Of a stretch of DNA of 64,000 nucleotides, positions 16,653-25,511 are shown in pieces. Position 1 is the first letter of the stretch, and each line of letters opens with the position of its first letter. The DNA is taken from the NCBI GenBank assembly GCA_000421065.1, contig ATWD01000002.1:620001-684000 (forward strand). The letters run 5' to 3'. A program made the position numbers and the translations under genes. The stretch comes from Acidobacteriaceae bacterium TAA 166. Its GTDB lineage: Bacteria; Acidobacteriota; Terriglobia; Terriglobales; Acidobacteriaceae. The notes beneath the pieces were generated by a model, which was not told where the DNA came from, searched no databases, and worked only from the letters and a program-made list of their open reading frames with translations.

Positions 16653-17264
16653 ATGTCGAACGCCGAGATCGAAATTAAACTCCCCGTCCCCGATCCCGAG
16701 GCCCTCCGCTCCCGACTCCTCTCCCTCGGCTTCCGCATCCAGACCCCCCGCACCTACGAGCACAACACCCTCTACGACACCCCCTCCCGCGACCTCCGCC
16801 AGCGCACCGAGATCCTCCGCATCCGCCACTACGGGCCCACCTGCACCCTCACCCACAAGCGTCTCGCCGATCAGGCCACCGCCGACTCCACCCCCTACAA
16901 GCTCCGCATCGAGACCGAGACCACCGTCACCGACGGAGAGGTCCTCGCAGAGATCTTCCAGCAGCTCGGCTACCACCCCGCCTTCTCCTACGAGAAGTAC
17001 CGCACCGAGTGGGTAAGCCCCGAAGATCCCCACGCCCACGTCGTCGTCGACGAGACCCCCATCGGAACCTACGCCGAGCTCGAAGGCCCCACCGCCTGGA
17101 TAGACCGCACCCTCGTTCAGCTCAACATCGATTCCGCCACCTGCCTCACCGACAGCTACGGCAAGCTCTTCCTCGAATGGAAGCAGCGCACCGGTAGCGA
17201 TGCCCAGAACCTCACCTTCGCCGAGATCCCCGCTCCGCGGCTGCAAGTCCCCGCCACCGCCTGA
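16653..17264 (+). CDS. CYTH-domain phosphohydrolase/cyclase-like protein
   Basis: A 203-residue CYTH superfamily protein (class IV adenylate cyclase / thiamine-triphosphatase-like tunnel fold). It starts with the diagnostic EIEIKLPV (residues 5-12). It continues with basic strands that line the triphosphate tunnel (LRIRHYG, LTHKR, KLRIETE), and the acidic DETPIGTYAELEG and YGKLFLEW near the end. It could make cAMP or hydrolyse an organic triphosphate or polyphosphate; the sequence does not decide. It is divergent from tsaC. Confidence 0.85.
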   Translation: MSNAEIEIKLPVPDPEALRSRLLSLGFRIQTPRTYEHNTLYDTPSRDLRQRTEILRIRHYGPTCTLTHKRLADQATADSTPYKLRIETETTVTDGEVLAEIFQQLGYHPAFSYEKYRTEWVSPEDPHAHVVVDETPIGTYAELEGPTAWIDRTLVQLNIDSATCLTDSYGKLFLEWKQRTGSDAQNLTFAEIPAPRLQVPATA

Positions 17265-17274
17265 AGCGTTGGGA

Positions 17275-17453
17275 AAGACAGGGCGCTGCCGCGTGGAACG
17301 GTCACTTCGTGACGTGTGTACCGCCTCTGGCGTGGGCCTTCCGCTGGTCGGCGCAAGAATTCTCATAAGCGACAAAGGGAGCCCCACGCCGAAGGCCCAC
17401 TACACCCCACGAAGTGGGCGCCCCACGCGTAGTGGGCCCGGCCGGCAGGCCAT
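17275..17453. repeat. Nested-palindrome element R7 (full form)
   Basis: Begins AAAGACAGGGCGCTGCCGCG and ends GGGCCCGGCCGGCAGGCCAT. It starts 10 bp after the CYTH stop. Mini-hairpins GGTCACTTCGTGACG and CCCCACGAAGTGGG lie on opposite arms. Confidence 0.8.
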
Positions 17454-17507
17454 GTATCATCTCTCAAAGAACCTCCCGATCCTTCTGCACCCGGCGGATA
17501 CCGCATC

Positions 17508-18776
17508 TTGATCGAGACTCCCCCACGCTCTCCGCGACAACATCCGATCGTCTTCGCCTACCTCGGCTTCCTCTTCCTCGCCGTCGCCGCCGCTGGCATT
17601 CTCCTCATCCGTCGCGGCCGCGACTGGGGATTCGGCGACTGGTTCATCAACTATCAGGGTGGCTTCGTCCGCCGCGGCCTCACCGGAGAGATCGCCCTCC
17701 AGGTCGGCCGCCTCCTCCACCTCGACCCCGCCTACATCGTCGCCGTCCTCGGCATCGCCTGCTACGCCACGCTCTTCTACGCCGTCTGGCAGCTCGCCCT
17801 GCGCTCCTCTTTAATGCGGGGAGGGATGCAGGCGAAGACCTGGTGGATCACCGCCCTCCTCATCTCCCCCGTTACCCTCGCCTTCCCCGTCATCTCCCGC
17901 ACCAGCTACCGGAAAGAGATTCTCCTCTTCGCCCTCCTCGGCGCCCTCGTCCTCTGGCTGATCAACCGCGCTGGCTTGCCCGGCCAGGCCGCCCCCAATT
18001 CATCCCGCAATGACCTCCTCCTTGCCCTTGCCCTCTCCCTCGCTCTTCCGCTGATCATCCTGTCACACGAGCCCATGGTCGCCTACTTCCCCTACGTCGC
18101 CGCCGCGCTCGCCATCGCCATTCCATCGCTTCGCCGCGTCGCCCTCATCCTCGCCTTCCCGGTCGTCCTCTCCGCCGCCGCCACCCTTGCCGCCGTCACC
18201 CACATCGGCGGCCTCGAGACCGTGCGCCGCATCTGCGCCTCCCTCGGCACGCCCTCGCTCGACAACTGCAGCCAGGCCGTCCAGACCCTGGCCCAGACCC
18301 GCGAGTATGCCCTCGCCTACACCGCCGGCTTCATCCAGCGTTACCACTACCTGCGCCAGTATGGAATCGCCCTCTTCCTTGGCCTCATTCCCATCGTCGC
18401 GGCGTGCATCGACCTGCGTCAGCGCCGCGGAGCCCGCCGCTCCGTCAATCTCCTCCTCGCCTCCGTCTGCATCGCCTTCCCACTCTCCCTCAGCCTCTTC
18501 CGCTACGGCGTCGACTGGGGCCGCTGGATCCAGATCCACATGATGAGCCTCTGCCTCCTCATCCTGCTCATCGACGTGCTCCACCCCGCGCCCATCAAGC
18601 AGCAAATCTCCCAGCCAGCCAGACTCAAACCCGCAATGACTATCTTCTTTTTCGTCTATGCCACCTGCTGGAGCATGCCCGGGGTCAAAGACATCCCCCG
18701 CCTCGGCTACGTCAGCCATCTTCAGCGCATCCTGCACTGGAACGGCTCCCTCACCAGCCAGGACGCCGACCGCTAA
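17508..18776 (+). CDS. Polytopic membrane protein of unknown function
   Basis: A 422-residue protein with about ten hydrophobic segments and a short C-terminal tail. A notable element is GDWFINYQGGFVRRGLTGE near residue 43, a conserved-looking periplasmic loop after the first helix. The overall look is like membrane proteins in surface-polysaccharide loci (glycosyltransferase-like or polymerase-like), but no family can be named. The TTG at 17508 is the most upstream usable start. It is followed by a compact repeat and a terminator hairpin shared with the convergent tonB-like gene. Confidence 0.7.
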   Translation: MIETPPRSPRQHPIVFAYLGFLFLAVAAAGILLIRRGRDWGFGDWFINYQGGFVRRGLTGEIALQVGRLLHLDPAYIVAVLGIACYATLFYAVWQLALRSSLMRGGMQAKTWWITALLISPVTLAFPVISRTSYRKEILLFALLGALVLWLINRAGLPGQAAPNSSRNDLLLALALSLALPLIILSHEPMVAYFPYVAAALAIAIPSLRRVALILAFPVVLSAAATLAAVTHIGGLETVRRICASLGTPSLDNCSQAVQTLAQTREYALAYTAGFIQRYHYLRQYGIALFLGLIPIVAACIDLRQRRGARRSVNLLLASVCIAFPLSLSLFRYGVDWGRWIQIHMMSLCLLILLIDVLHPAPIKQQISQPARLKPAMTIFFFVYATCWSMPGVKDIPRLGYVSHLQRILHWNGSLTSQDADR

Positions 18777-18786
18777 TATTCAAAAC

Positions 18787-18825
18787 AATGGCCGGTCGGG
18801 CCCACTACGCGTGGCAGCGCCTGTC
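18787..18825. repeat. Nested-palindrome element R8 (compact form)
   Basis: AATGGCCGGTCGGGCCCACT then ACGCGTGG and CAGCGCCTGTCTTT: both element ends joined without the interior. The reverse complement closely matches R2 at 4357. It lies 10 bp after the membrane protein stop. Confidence 0.6.
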
Positions 18826-18839
18826 TTTACTACACAGAA

Positions 18840-18860
18840 AGCCCGGCACCTGGCCGGGCT
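18840..18860 (-). terminator. Hairpin terminator after tonB-like gene
   Basis: AGCCCGGC-ACCTG-GCCGGGCT, an 8-bp stem. On the minus strand it is followed by TTTCTG. It may also stop the convergent membrane protein transcript. Confidence 0.65.
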
Positions 18861-18870
18861 CTCCATCTTG

Positions 18871-18926
18871 CAATCAGCTTCTTTAGAAGATCTGGAAGCA
18901 ATCAGCTTCTTTAGAAGATCTGGAAG
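18871..18926. repeat. Perfect 28-bp tandem duplication at the tonB 3' end
   Basis: Two adjacent identical 28-bp units (18871-18898 and 18899-18926). The second contains the last codons and TAA of the tonB-like gene, so the first is an extra copy of the gene end, including a second stop. Confidence 0.9.
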
Positions 18927-19996
18927 ACCACCTCGACGTTCAGCTCCACCATCACAGGCTTTCCGTTCTCCATCGCCGGCTTGAACTTGTACTGCTTCAC
19001 GGCCTCGACGGCCTTCTCGTCCAGTCCCATGCCCACCGGCCGAATCACATGAACCCGGCTGGGCCTGCCGTCGGTCCCCACCACCAGGTTCACGATCACA
19101 TTGCCCGCGAACTTAGCCTTGCGAGCCTCCTCCGAGAACTCCGGCTCCACCTGAAAGAGCAGCTGCGGCGCCGAGACGCCTCCGCCGATCCTCCGGATGC
19201 CACCACCCGTATTTCCACCCGATCCTGGACCGATACCAGAGCCATTCCCCGAGCCCATACCCGTACCCGAGCCGTTGCCCATCGACATGCCCACAATCGG
19301 CGAGTTCGCCATGCCGATCTGCGGAATGCTCGAAGCCATGTGGACGTCCTTCTGGACCTCCACCGTCGGCTCGATCTTGATCTTCGGCTCCTGCAGCGGA
19401 GGCGCCTTCGGAGGAACGATCTGCTGATCGGCAAACTTCGGCGGCGTTCCCTTAGTCACCGGCGTCGGCCCGCGCTGGCCGCCCCCGCCGCCCATCGACT
19501 GGGCGCGCATGGGAGCCATCGGAGGAATCGTCACCGTCGTCAGTTGCGGTTGCTTTACCGGTGCCGCAAACGGAACCTTCTTGTGCAGCAGCCAGGCGAA
19601 GAGAAGAAACAGCAGGGCATAGACCGCGATCGCCGTACCCGTCGCCGCCGGGTTCTGCTTGGCCTGCAGCAGGTCCTTCACCGGGATCGGCTTCGACTCC
19701 AGCACCAGCGGAGGAAGCTTCTTCGGGAAGAAGACATCAAGGATGCTGTTCTTAAGCGAGGCAAAGATTCCCTCATCCTCGATCACCAGGTCGCTCTCCA
19801 CCGGCTTCGACTCAAGCTGCAAGGGGGCCTGTTTCACGGGGTTGAAGAGATCGCGCAGATTCGCCGCCAGCGAGGCCCACATCGAGCCTTCCGTCTCTTC
19901 GTTCAGCTTGGGAGCCTCGGTCGCCGGACGCAGCGTCGTCACCGCATCCTCGTTCTTCGACTCATTCTCCGGAGTGTTCAGCCAAGTATTCGCCAT
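18911..19996 (-). CDS. TonB-like energy transducer
   Basis: A 361-residue protein with a single membrane helix at about residues 120-138, a long proline/glycine-rich periplasmic linker (GNGSGTGMGSGNGSG) and a C-terminal TonB domain from about residue 275 (PEFSEEARKAKFAGNVIVNLVV...PVGMGLDEKAVEAVKQYKFKPA). Unlike classical TonB it has about 119 cytoplasmic residues with two related segments (LQLESKPVESDL and LVLESKPIPVKDL), a layout seen in many acidobacterial TonB-like proteins. It may energise outer membrane receptors such as the one at 54.6 kb, but no ExbB/ExbD is nearby. Divergent from ileS. Confidence 0.85.
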   Translation of the reverse strand: MANTWLNTPENESKNEDAVTTLRPATEAPKLNEETEGSMWASLAANLRDLFNPVKQAPLQLESKPVESDLVIEDEGIFASLKNSILDVFFPKKLPPLVLESKPIPVKDLLQAKQNPAATGTAIAVYALLFLLFAWLLHKKVPFAAPVKQPQLTTVTIPPMAPMRAQSMGGGGGQRGPTPVTKGTPPKFADQQIVPPKAPPLQEPKIKIEPTVEVQKDVHMASSIPQIGMANSPIVGMSMGNGSGTGMGSGNGSGIGPGSGGNTGGGIRRIGGGVSAPQLLFQVEPEFSEEARKAKFAGNVIVNLVVGTDGRPSRVHVIRPVGMGLDEKAVEAVKQYKFKPAMENGKPVMVELNVEVVFQIF

Positions 19997-20341
19997 TAAA
20001 CTGATTTGCCTCGACGACGGCCAGGCATCTTCGCCTCTGCCGCCGGCTTCCTGGGGAAATCACGCATCTCCCAATCTCTCTTGCCGGTCTCGATCTCTCT
20101 CACGCCGGCTCTCTTGGTACTCGAAAATCTGGGCAAACTGGCTCCGACCGATATTCTACAAAGATTCGCCCCAAAGTGCTTGCCTGATTGGACGCAGACC
20201 CGGCCCCAATCGTCTCTTTTCTTCCAACACATTCCCTCGCAGCGTGCATCTTTCGCAACTCCCGCGCTCCACACAACCCCGTTCCCCGGAGGATACAATA
20301 GACCTTTGGCGTACCCCCTGAAAATCGAGCAAGAGGAATCA
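19997..20341. other. Divergent tonB-like/ileS control region
   Basis: 345 bp without a gene. A -10-like TACAAT lies at 20294-20299 toward ileS and a TAGAAT at 20153-20158 (read on the minus strand) toward the tonB-like gene. No repeat and no T-box-like leader was recognised. Confidence 0.4.
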
Positions 20342-23323
20342 ATGCCGGAAGCGACCGAGACCAAACCCCAGACCAGCGGCCAGACGGCTGAGACGATGCC
20401 CGAAGCGAAGCCCCTCAAGTCGACCCTCAACCTGCCCCAGACCGCCTTCGCCATGAAGGCCAACCTCCCGGTCAACGAGCCCATTCGCCTCGCCGCCTGG
20501 CAAGAGCAGGACATCTACGGTCAGATTCGCTCCGCCCGCGCCGGAGACCCCAAGTACATCCTCCACGACGGCCCCCCCTACGCCAACGGAGCCATCCACC
20601 TCGGCCACGCCCTCAACAAGTGCATCAAAGACTTCGTCGTCAAGACCAAGACCATGGCCGGCTACGACGCCCCCTACGTCCCCGGATGGGACTGCCACGG
20701 CCTCCCCATCGAGATCAAGGTCGACGAGCAGCTCGGCCGCAAAAAGCTCGAGATGGACCCCCTCGCCGTCCGCAAGGCCTGCCGCGAGTACGCCCAGAAG
20801 TACGTCGACCTCCAGCGCTCCCAGTTCGAGCGCATCGGAGTCTTCGGCCGCTGGCAGAACCCCTACCTCACCATGTCGCTCCCCTACGAAGCCTCCATCG
20901 TCGAAACCTTCTACGACTTCTTCGAGAAGGGATTCGTCTACAAGGGCCTCAAGCCCGTCTACTGGTGCTGGCACGACAAGACCGCCCTCGCCGAGGCCGA
21001 GATCGAGTACGAGATGCACACCTCGCCCTCCGTCTACGTCCGCTACAAGCTCACCTCCGACCCCGCGGCCATCGCCGCCGAGCTCTCTTACTTCTCCGAG
21101 CCCGACGCCTCCCCCGCGGCCAGCGTAAGCGACACGCCTCAGCCTGCCGTCTATACCATCATCTGGACCACCACCCCCTGGACCCTCCCGGCCTCGCTCG
21201 CCGTCGCCTTCAATCCCGAGCTCGACTACGTCGCCCTGCGCAACACCGACGGCAACGTCTACATCGTCGCCGAGGCCCTCGCCGAGGCCACCAGACAAGC
21301 CTGCACTCTCCCCCACGCCGTCGAGATCGCCCGCTTCAAAGGCACCCAGCTCGACCGCGTCACCTTTCAGCACCCCTTCCTCAACCGAGAGATCCTCGGC
21401 GTCAACGCCGACTACGTCACCACCGAGCAGGGCACCGGAGCCGTCCACACCGCCCCCGCCCACGGTCCCGACGACTTCGCCACCGGCGCCCGCTACGGCC
21501 TCTCCCAGCTCTGCGACGTCGACAACGCCGGCCGCCTGCGCAACGGCCTGCCCGAGTACGACGGTCTCCAGGTCTTCAAGGCCAACCCCATCATCATCGA
21601 CCTCGTCGCCTCGCGCGGAGCGCTGATGGGCCGCAGCGACATCCACCACTCGTACCCGCATTGCTGGCGCTGCCACAACCCCGTCATCTTCCGTGCGACC
21701 GAGCAGTGGTTCATCTCCATGGAGACGCCCATGACCGCGCCCGACGGAAGCCCCACCACCTTCCGCCAGCGCACCCTCGACGAGATCGCCACCGTCAAGT
21801 GGGACCCCTCCTGGGGCCAGGATCGCATCTCCAACATGATCGCCACCCGCCCCGACTGGACCATCTCCCGCCAGCGCATCTGGGGCGTGCCCATCGCCGT
21901 CTTCATGTGCGAGAAGTGCCACACTCCGCTCAACGATGCCGCGATCAACAAGAGCATCGTGGAGCTGTTCCACAAGGAAGGAGCCGACGCTTGGTACGCC
22001 CACGACGTCTCCGCTCTTCTTCCCTCTGGAACCTCCTGCGCCTCCTGCGGCGGCACCGAGTTCCGCAAGGAGATGGACATCCTCGACGTGTGGTTCGAGT
22101 CCGGCGCAAGCTGGCATGCCGTCCTCGACGTCGAGCCGGAGCTGCACTGGCCCGCCGACCTCTACACCGAGGGCGGAGACCAGCACCGCGGCTGGTTCCA
22201 CTCCTCCATCCTCACCTCCGTAGCCGTACGCGGCAAAGCCCCCTACAAGATGGTCGCCACCTCCGGCTGGACCCTCGACGAACAAGGCCGTGCCTTCTCG
22301 AAGTCCCTCGGCAACGGCGTTGACCCTGTAGACATCGCCAAGCGCCTCGGCGGCGAGATCGTCCGCCTCTGGGTGGCCTCGGTCGACTTCCGCGAGGACG
22401 TCGCTGCCAGCGAAAACCTGATGCAGCGCGTCAGCGACAACTACCGCAAGCTGCGCAACACCTTCCGGTTCCTGCTCGGCAACCTGCACGACTTCGACCC
22501 GGCGACGAATGCAGAGCGCGACTTCGCGAAGCTTGAACCCTTAGACCAGTACATCCTGGCCAAGCTCTCCGAGCTGGATAAAAAGATCCGCCGAGCCTAC
22601 GACGAATTCGAGTTCCACCGCGCCTATCACGCCCTCAACGAGTTCATTAACACGGACCTCAGCGCGCTCTACCTCGACGTTCTCAAGGACCGCCTCTACA
22701 CCTTCGCGCCCAATCACTCCGCGCGACGCAGCGCCCAGACCGCCATGTGGCACATCGCCGAGACCCTCACCCGCCTCGTCGCCCCCATCCTCAGCTTTAC
22801 CGCCGAAGAGGTCTGGCAGTCGCTGCCCACGGTCGGAGAGCGCGAACCCAGCGTCCATTTAGCCCTCTTCCCTAGGTTGAATGAGTTCCTACCAACCGAG
22901 ATCGACTCGATCCTCGCTGATTGGCAACAACTACTTCTCATCCGCGAACAAGGAATGAAAGCTCTTGAAGAAGCGCGTGCTCAAAAGGTTATCGGCAAGG
23001 GCCTTGATGCATCTGTCTCCCTCGAAGCATGCAACAACGCTGGTACTCAAAACTACGACTTGCTTAAGAAATATGAAAACAGTCTTCCTGAGCTCATGAA
23101 TGTGTCATCCGTTGAACTATCCAGCTACACCGTTGCCGATCAAGCAGGCTGGTGGATGAATGCTAAAGCGAGTTCCGCCTCCGGCACCAAGTGCGAGCGC
23201 TGCTGGCGCTACGTCCCCGACGTAGCCGACGACCAACGCTATCCCACCGTCTGCCTCCGCTGCGCCGACGCCCTCGAAGCCATCAGCTATCCCCCTTACG
23301 CGGCCCCCGAGAATGCAGCCTGA
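20342..23323 (+). CDS. ileS: Isoleucine--tRNA ligase
   Basis: Class I synthetase charging tRNA-Ile, with an editing domain for misactivated valine. At 993 residues it is near the usual length. The HIGH motif appears as HLGH (residues 86-89, PPYANGAIHLGH), the editing domain includes TTPWTLPASLAVA and GTGAVHTAPAHGPDD, and the KMSKS loop reads FSKSLG near 653. The C-terminus has a zinc site, CERCWRY...CLRC. AGAGGAA is 5 bases before the ATG. The frame is open far upstream, but that part is not conserved. A 300-bp stretch at about 22855-23165 is AT-richer with different codon choice. lspA follows. Confidence 0.97.
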   Translation: MPEATETKPQTSGQTAETMPEAKPLKSTLNLPQTAFAMKANLPVNEPIRLAAWQEQDIYGQIRSARAGDPKYILHDGPPYANGAIHLGHALNKCIKDFVVKTKTMAGYDAPYVPGWDCHGLPIEIKVDEQLGRKKLEMDPLAVRKACREYAQKYVDLQRSQFERIGVFGRWQNPYLTMSLPYEASIVETFYDFFEKGFVYKGLKPVYWCWHDKTALAEAEIEYEMHTSPSVYVRYKLTSDPAAIAAELSYFSEPDASPAASVSDTPQPAVYTIIWTTTPWTLPASLAVAFNPELDYVALRNTDGNVYIVAEALAEATRQACTLPHAVEIARFKGTQLDRVTFQHPFLNREILGVNADYVTTEQGTGAVHTAPAHGPDDFATGARYGLSQLCDVDNAGRLRNGLPEYDGLQVFKANPIIIDLVASRGALMGRSDIHHSYPHCWRCHNPVIFRATEQWFISMETPMTAPDGSPTTFRQRTLDEIATVKWDPSWGQDRISNMIATRPDWTISRQRIWGVPIAVFMCEKCHTPLNDAAINKSIVELFHKEGADAWYAHDVSALLPSGTSCASCGGTEFRKEMDILDVWFESGASWHAVLDVEPELHWPADLYTEGGDQHRGWFHSSILTSVAVRGKAPYKMVATSGWTLDEQGRAFSKSLGNGVDPVDIAKRLGGEIVRLWVASVDFREDVAASENLMQRVSDNYRKLRNTFRFLLGNLHDFDPATNAERDFAKLEPLDQYILAKLSELDKKIRRAYDEFEFHRAYHALNEFINTDLSALYLDVLKDRLYTFAPNHSARRSAQTAMWHIAETLTRLVAPILSFTAEEVWQSLPTVGEREPSVHLALFPRLNEFLPTEIDSILADWQQLLLIREQGMKALEEARAQKVIGKGLDASVSLEACNNAGTQNYDLLKKYENSLPELMNVSSVELSSYTVADQAGWWMNAKASSASGTKCERCWRYVPDVADDQRYPTVCLRCADALEAISYPPYAAPENAA

Positions 23324-23369
23324 ATCCAGGCTGCTTCAAAGAACGCCGAGTCAACCGTTTTGCTTAAGC

Positions 23370-23424
23370 GCACGGCTTCAGCCGTGCCGTCAAAAGACAC
23401 AAAAGTAGAGGGGCTTCAGCCCCT
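23370..23424. repeat. Pair of GGCTTCAGCC hairpins
   Basis: Two perfect hairpins with the same TTCA loop: GCACGGC-TTCA-GCCGTGC (23370-23387) and AGGGGC-TTCA-GCCCCT (23409-23424), between ileS and lspA. A broken copy of the first lies at about 12791. They could attenuate read-through or protect the ileS mRNA end. Confidence 0.6.
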
Positions 23425-23475
23425 GAGGTAAGCTTCCTGAGCCAGCCACAAACTTCAGCAAGCGAATCTTCCCCG

Positions 23476-24057
23476 ATGGAGCAAGCCAGACCGATGCCCG
23501 AGCGTTACGAGTACCCACCCACCGAGTTTGACCCCAAGCCTCGCCGCACCAATAAACGGAGCCTCTACTTCCCTCTCCTGCTCGGCCTCTCCGCCTTCGT
23601 CGCCTTCGCCGACCACCTCAGCAAAAAATTCATCGTCAACCACCTCGGCATGGGCCGCTCCCACACCCTCATCCCCGGCCTGCTGAACATCACCCACGTC
23701 CTCAACACCGGCGCCGCCTTCAGCTTCCTCGCCGACACCGCCTCCCCCGACGCCGTCCGCCGCGGCCTCATCCTCTTCTCCGCCGCCGCCGTCGTCATCG
23801 TCGGCGTCCTTCTAATCCGCAGCTGCGCCTGCCTCAATCTCACCTGCATCGCCCTCGCCCTCATCCTCGGAGGAGCCGTCGGCAACCTCTACGACCGCGT
23901 CGTCTACCACTACGTCATCGACTTCATCAGCGTCCACGTCGGCGCCCGCTACTACTGGCCCGACTTCAACCTCGCCGACTCCGCCATCGTCATCGGAGCC
24001 TGCCTGCTGATGCTCGAGATCATCCGCCCCCAGCCCGAAGACGAAACAAAAAGTTAA
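23476..24057 (+). CDS. lspA: Lipoprotein signal peptidase (signal peptidase II)
   Basis: Inner-membrane aspartic peptidase that removes signal peptides from diacylglyceryl-prolipoproteins. It has four membrane helices and the conserved blocks DHLSKKFI, NTGAAFSF, GGAVGNLYDR (first catalytic Asp) and FNLADSAI (second catalytic Asp). At 193 residues it has a basic N-terminal extension; an in-frame ATG at 23494 is an alternative start. It acts after Lgt, whose gene is at 39 kb. It lies downstream of ileS, a common bacterial order. Confidence 0.95.
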   Translation: MEQARPMPERYEYPPTEFDPKPRRTNKRSLYFPLLLGLSAFVAFADHLSKKFIVNHLGMGRSHTLIPGLLNITHVLNTGAAFSFLADTASPDAVRRGLILFSAAAVVIVGVLLIRSCACLNLTCIALALILGGAVGNLYDRVVYHYVIDFISVHVGARYYWPDFNLADSAIVIGACLLMLEIIRPQPEDETKS

Positions 24058-24061
24058 TCTC

Positions 24062-24090
24062 GATGGCCTGCCGGCCGGGCCCACTACGTG
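24062..24090. repeat. Nested-palindrome element R9 (half copy)
   Basis: Only the GATGGCCTGCCGGCCGGGCC end plus CACTACG, placed 4 bp after the lspA stop. The rest is missing. Confidence 0.6.
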
Positions 24091-24150
24091 TTCAACAAAA
24101 CGCCTCGCCCGCAGTGTTATCCTCTCGGCCAGAGCATTTGGAGGGCAATG

Positions 24151-25047
24151 ATGAGCGCAACAACCTGGCCCGAACTCCCCTGGAGCGCATGGTCCCAGAC
24201 CGCCGAGACCCTGCACATGTGGACGCAGATCGTCGGCAAGACGCGCCTCGCCCTCACTCCCCTCCAGAACCACTGGTGGAACGTTCCTCTCTACGTCTCC
24301 GCGCGCGGCCTCACTACCTCCGCCATGGCCTACGGCAACGACACCCTCGACATCGAGTTCGACTTCCTCTCCCACGAGCTGCGCCTGCGCATGAGCTCCG
24401 GCCGCAACGAAACCCTCGCCCTTAAGCCCATGTCCGTGGCCGAATTCTACCGCGAGTACCGTCAGCGCCTCCAATCCCTCGGCGTCTCCGTCAAGATCTG
24501 GCCCATGCCGGTTGAGGTTCAGAACCCCACCCGCTTCGATATCGACACCTGGCACCGATCCTACGATCCCGAGTACGCGCATCGTTTCTGGCAGGTGCTG
24601 GCGCGGGCCGAGAAGGTCTTCCGCGCCTGGGCCCCCGGTTTCATGGGAAAGGTCAGTCCCGTTCACTTCTTCTGGGGAAGCTTCGATCTCGCCGTCACCC
24701 GCTTCTCCGGCCGCCCCGCCCCGCCGCGCGAGGGCACGGACTCGATCCAGCGCGAAGCCTACTCCCACGAGGTCATCTCCGCCGGCTTCTGGCCCGGCAA
24801 CGGAGGCTACGGAGACGCCGCCTTCTACTGCTACGCCGCCCCCGTCCCCGAAGGACTCTCCGAGAAAAAGATTTCCCCGGCCGCCGCCGTTTGGGACAAG
24901 ACCCTCGGCGAATACATCTTCCGATATGAGACCCTGCGGCTCCAGCCCTCGCCCGATGCCGCTCTCCTCGAGTTCATCGAAAGCGCCTACGCCGCCGCCG
25001 CCGATGCCGCCAAATGGGACCGGAAGACACTCGAGCGCAGGCTCTAA
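24151..25047 (+). CDS. DUF5996 family protein
   Basis: Protein of about 298 residues matching the DUF5996 family: WPELPWSAW near the start, LHMWTQIVGKTRLALTP, NHWWNVPLYVSARGLTT and GFWPGNGGYGDAAFYCYA are its typical blocks. The biochemical role of the family is unknown. GGAGGG lies 5 bases before the ATG at 24151 (an ATG at 24148 is the next choice). The stop is 25 bp before a small downstream gene that is probably co-transcribed. Confidence 0.83.
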   Translation: MSATTWPELPWSAWSQTAETLHMWTQIVGKTRLALTPLQNHWWNVPLYVSARGLTTSAMAYGNDTLDIEFDFLSHELRLRMSSGRNETLALKPMSVAEFYREYRQRLQSLGVSVKIWPMPVEVQNPTRFDIDTWHRSYDPEYAHRFWQVLARAEKVFRAWAPGFMGKVSPVHFFWGSFDLAVTRFSGRPAPPREGTDSIQREAYSHEVISAGFWPGNGGYGDAAFYCYAAPVPEGLSEKKISPAAAVWDKTLGEYIFRYETLRLQPSPDAALLEFIESAYAAAADAAKWDRKTLERRL

Positions 25048-25072
25048 AACTCCGCACTCTCGGAGACCAACG

Positions 25073-25507
25073 ATGAAGATCATGGAAGATCCCTATCCTG
25101 AGAGCCCAGGCGGTCGCGAACGAACCATCGCCGAAGCCCAGGCCCAGATCGAAGCCATGCAGACCCTGCCCCAGGAGCTGCGGGATGCTCTGAAAGAGCA
25201 CGCCTCCCAGCTCGTCGAACGTCACCGCGAGCCTGCCTCGAAAAACACGCACTTCTATGGTGGACAACTGGGTTGGACCCACTGGGTCGTAAAAAACGAC
25301 GATATGAACCTGATCGCGCAGCTCTCCCCCAGCGCCATCGCCATCACCGCGTTCCTCACCGTCGCCGGCTCCAATCCCATCGTTCTTGCCGTCGGCCTCA
25401 CCCTCATCGCCCTCAACCAGCTGAAGACAGCAAGACAGGGCGACGGCTCCATCATCGCCCTCGTTGGAGAGTCGGGCGACGGTCTCTGGAGCACAAGCGG
25501 CATCTAG
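25073..25507 (+). CDS. Small membrane-anchored protein of unknown function
   Basis: A 144-residue protein. Residues 15-55 look like an amphipathic, possibly coiled helix (ERTIAEAQAQIEAMQTLPQELRDAL), and residues about 87-115 are hydrophobic (AIAITAFLTVAGSNPIVLAVGLTLIAL). GGAGA precedes the ATG by 7 bases. It follows the DUF5996 gene closely. I do not recognise a family. Confidence 0.6.
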   Translation: MKIMEDPYPESPGGRERTIAEAQAQIEAMQTLPQELRDALKEHASQLVERHREPASKNTHFYGGQLGWTHWVVKNDDMNLIAQLSPSAIAITAFLTVAGSNPIVLAVGLTLIALNQLKTARQGDGSIIALVGESGDGLWSTSGI

Positions 25508-25511
25508 CAGA

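Noticed and set aside
16602..17387. Long N-terminal extension of the tsaC/sua5 frame
   Set aside because: It runs antisense through the entire CYTH gene and into repeat R7; family homology and GGAG plus ATG at 16601 give the true start.
20006..20341. 112-codon N-terminal extension of ileS
   Set aside because: Not similar to the synthetase family and preceded by no ribosome binding site, whereas AGAGGAA precedes the ATG at 20342.
20339..22489. 716-codon open frame antisense to ileS
   Set aside because: Gly/Val/Asp/Glu-rich shadow typical of reverse-strand reading of C-ending codons; ileS is certain.
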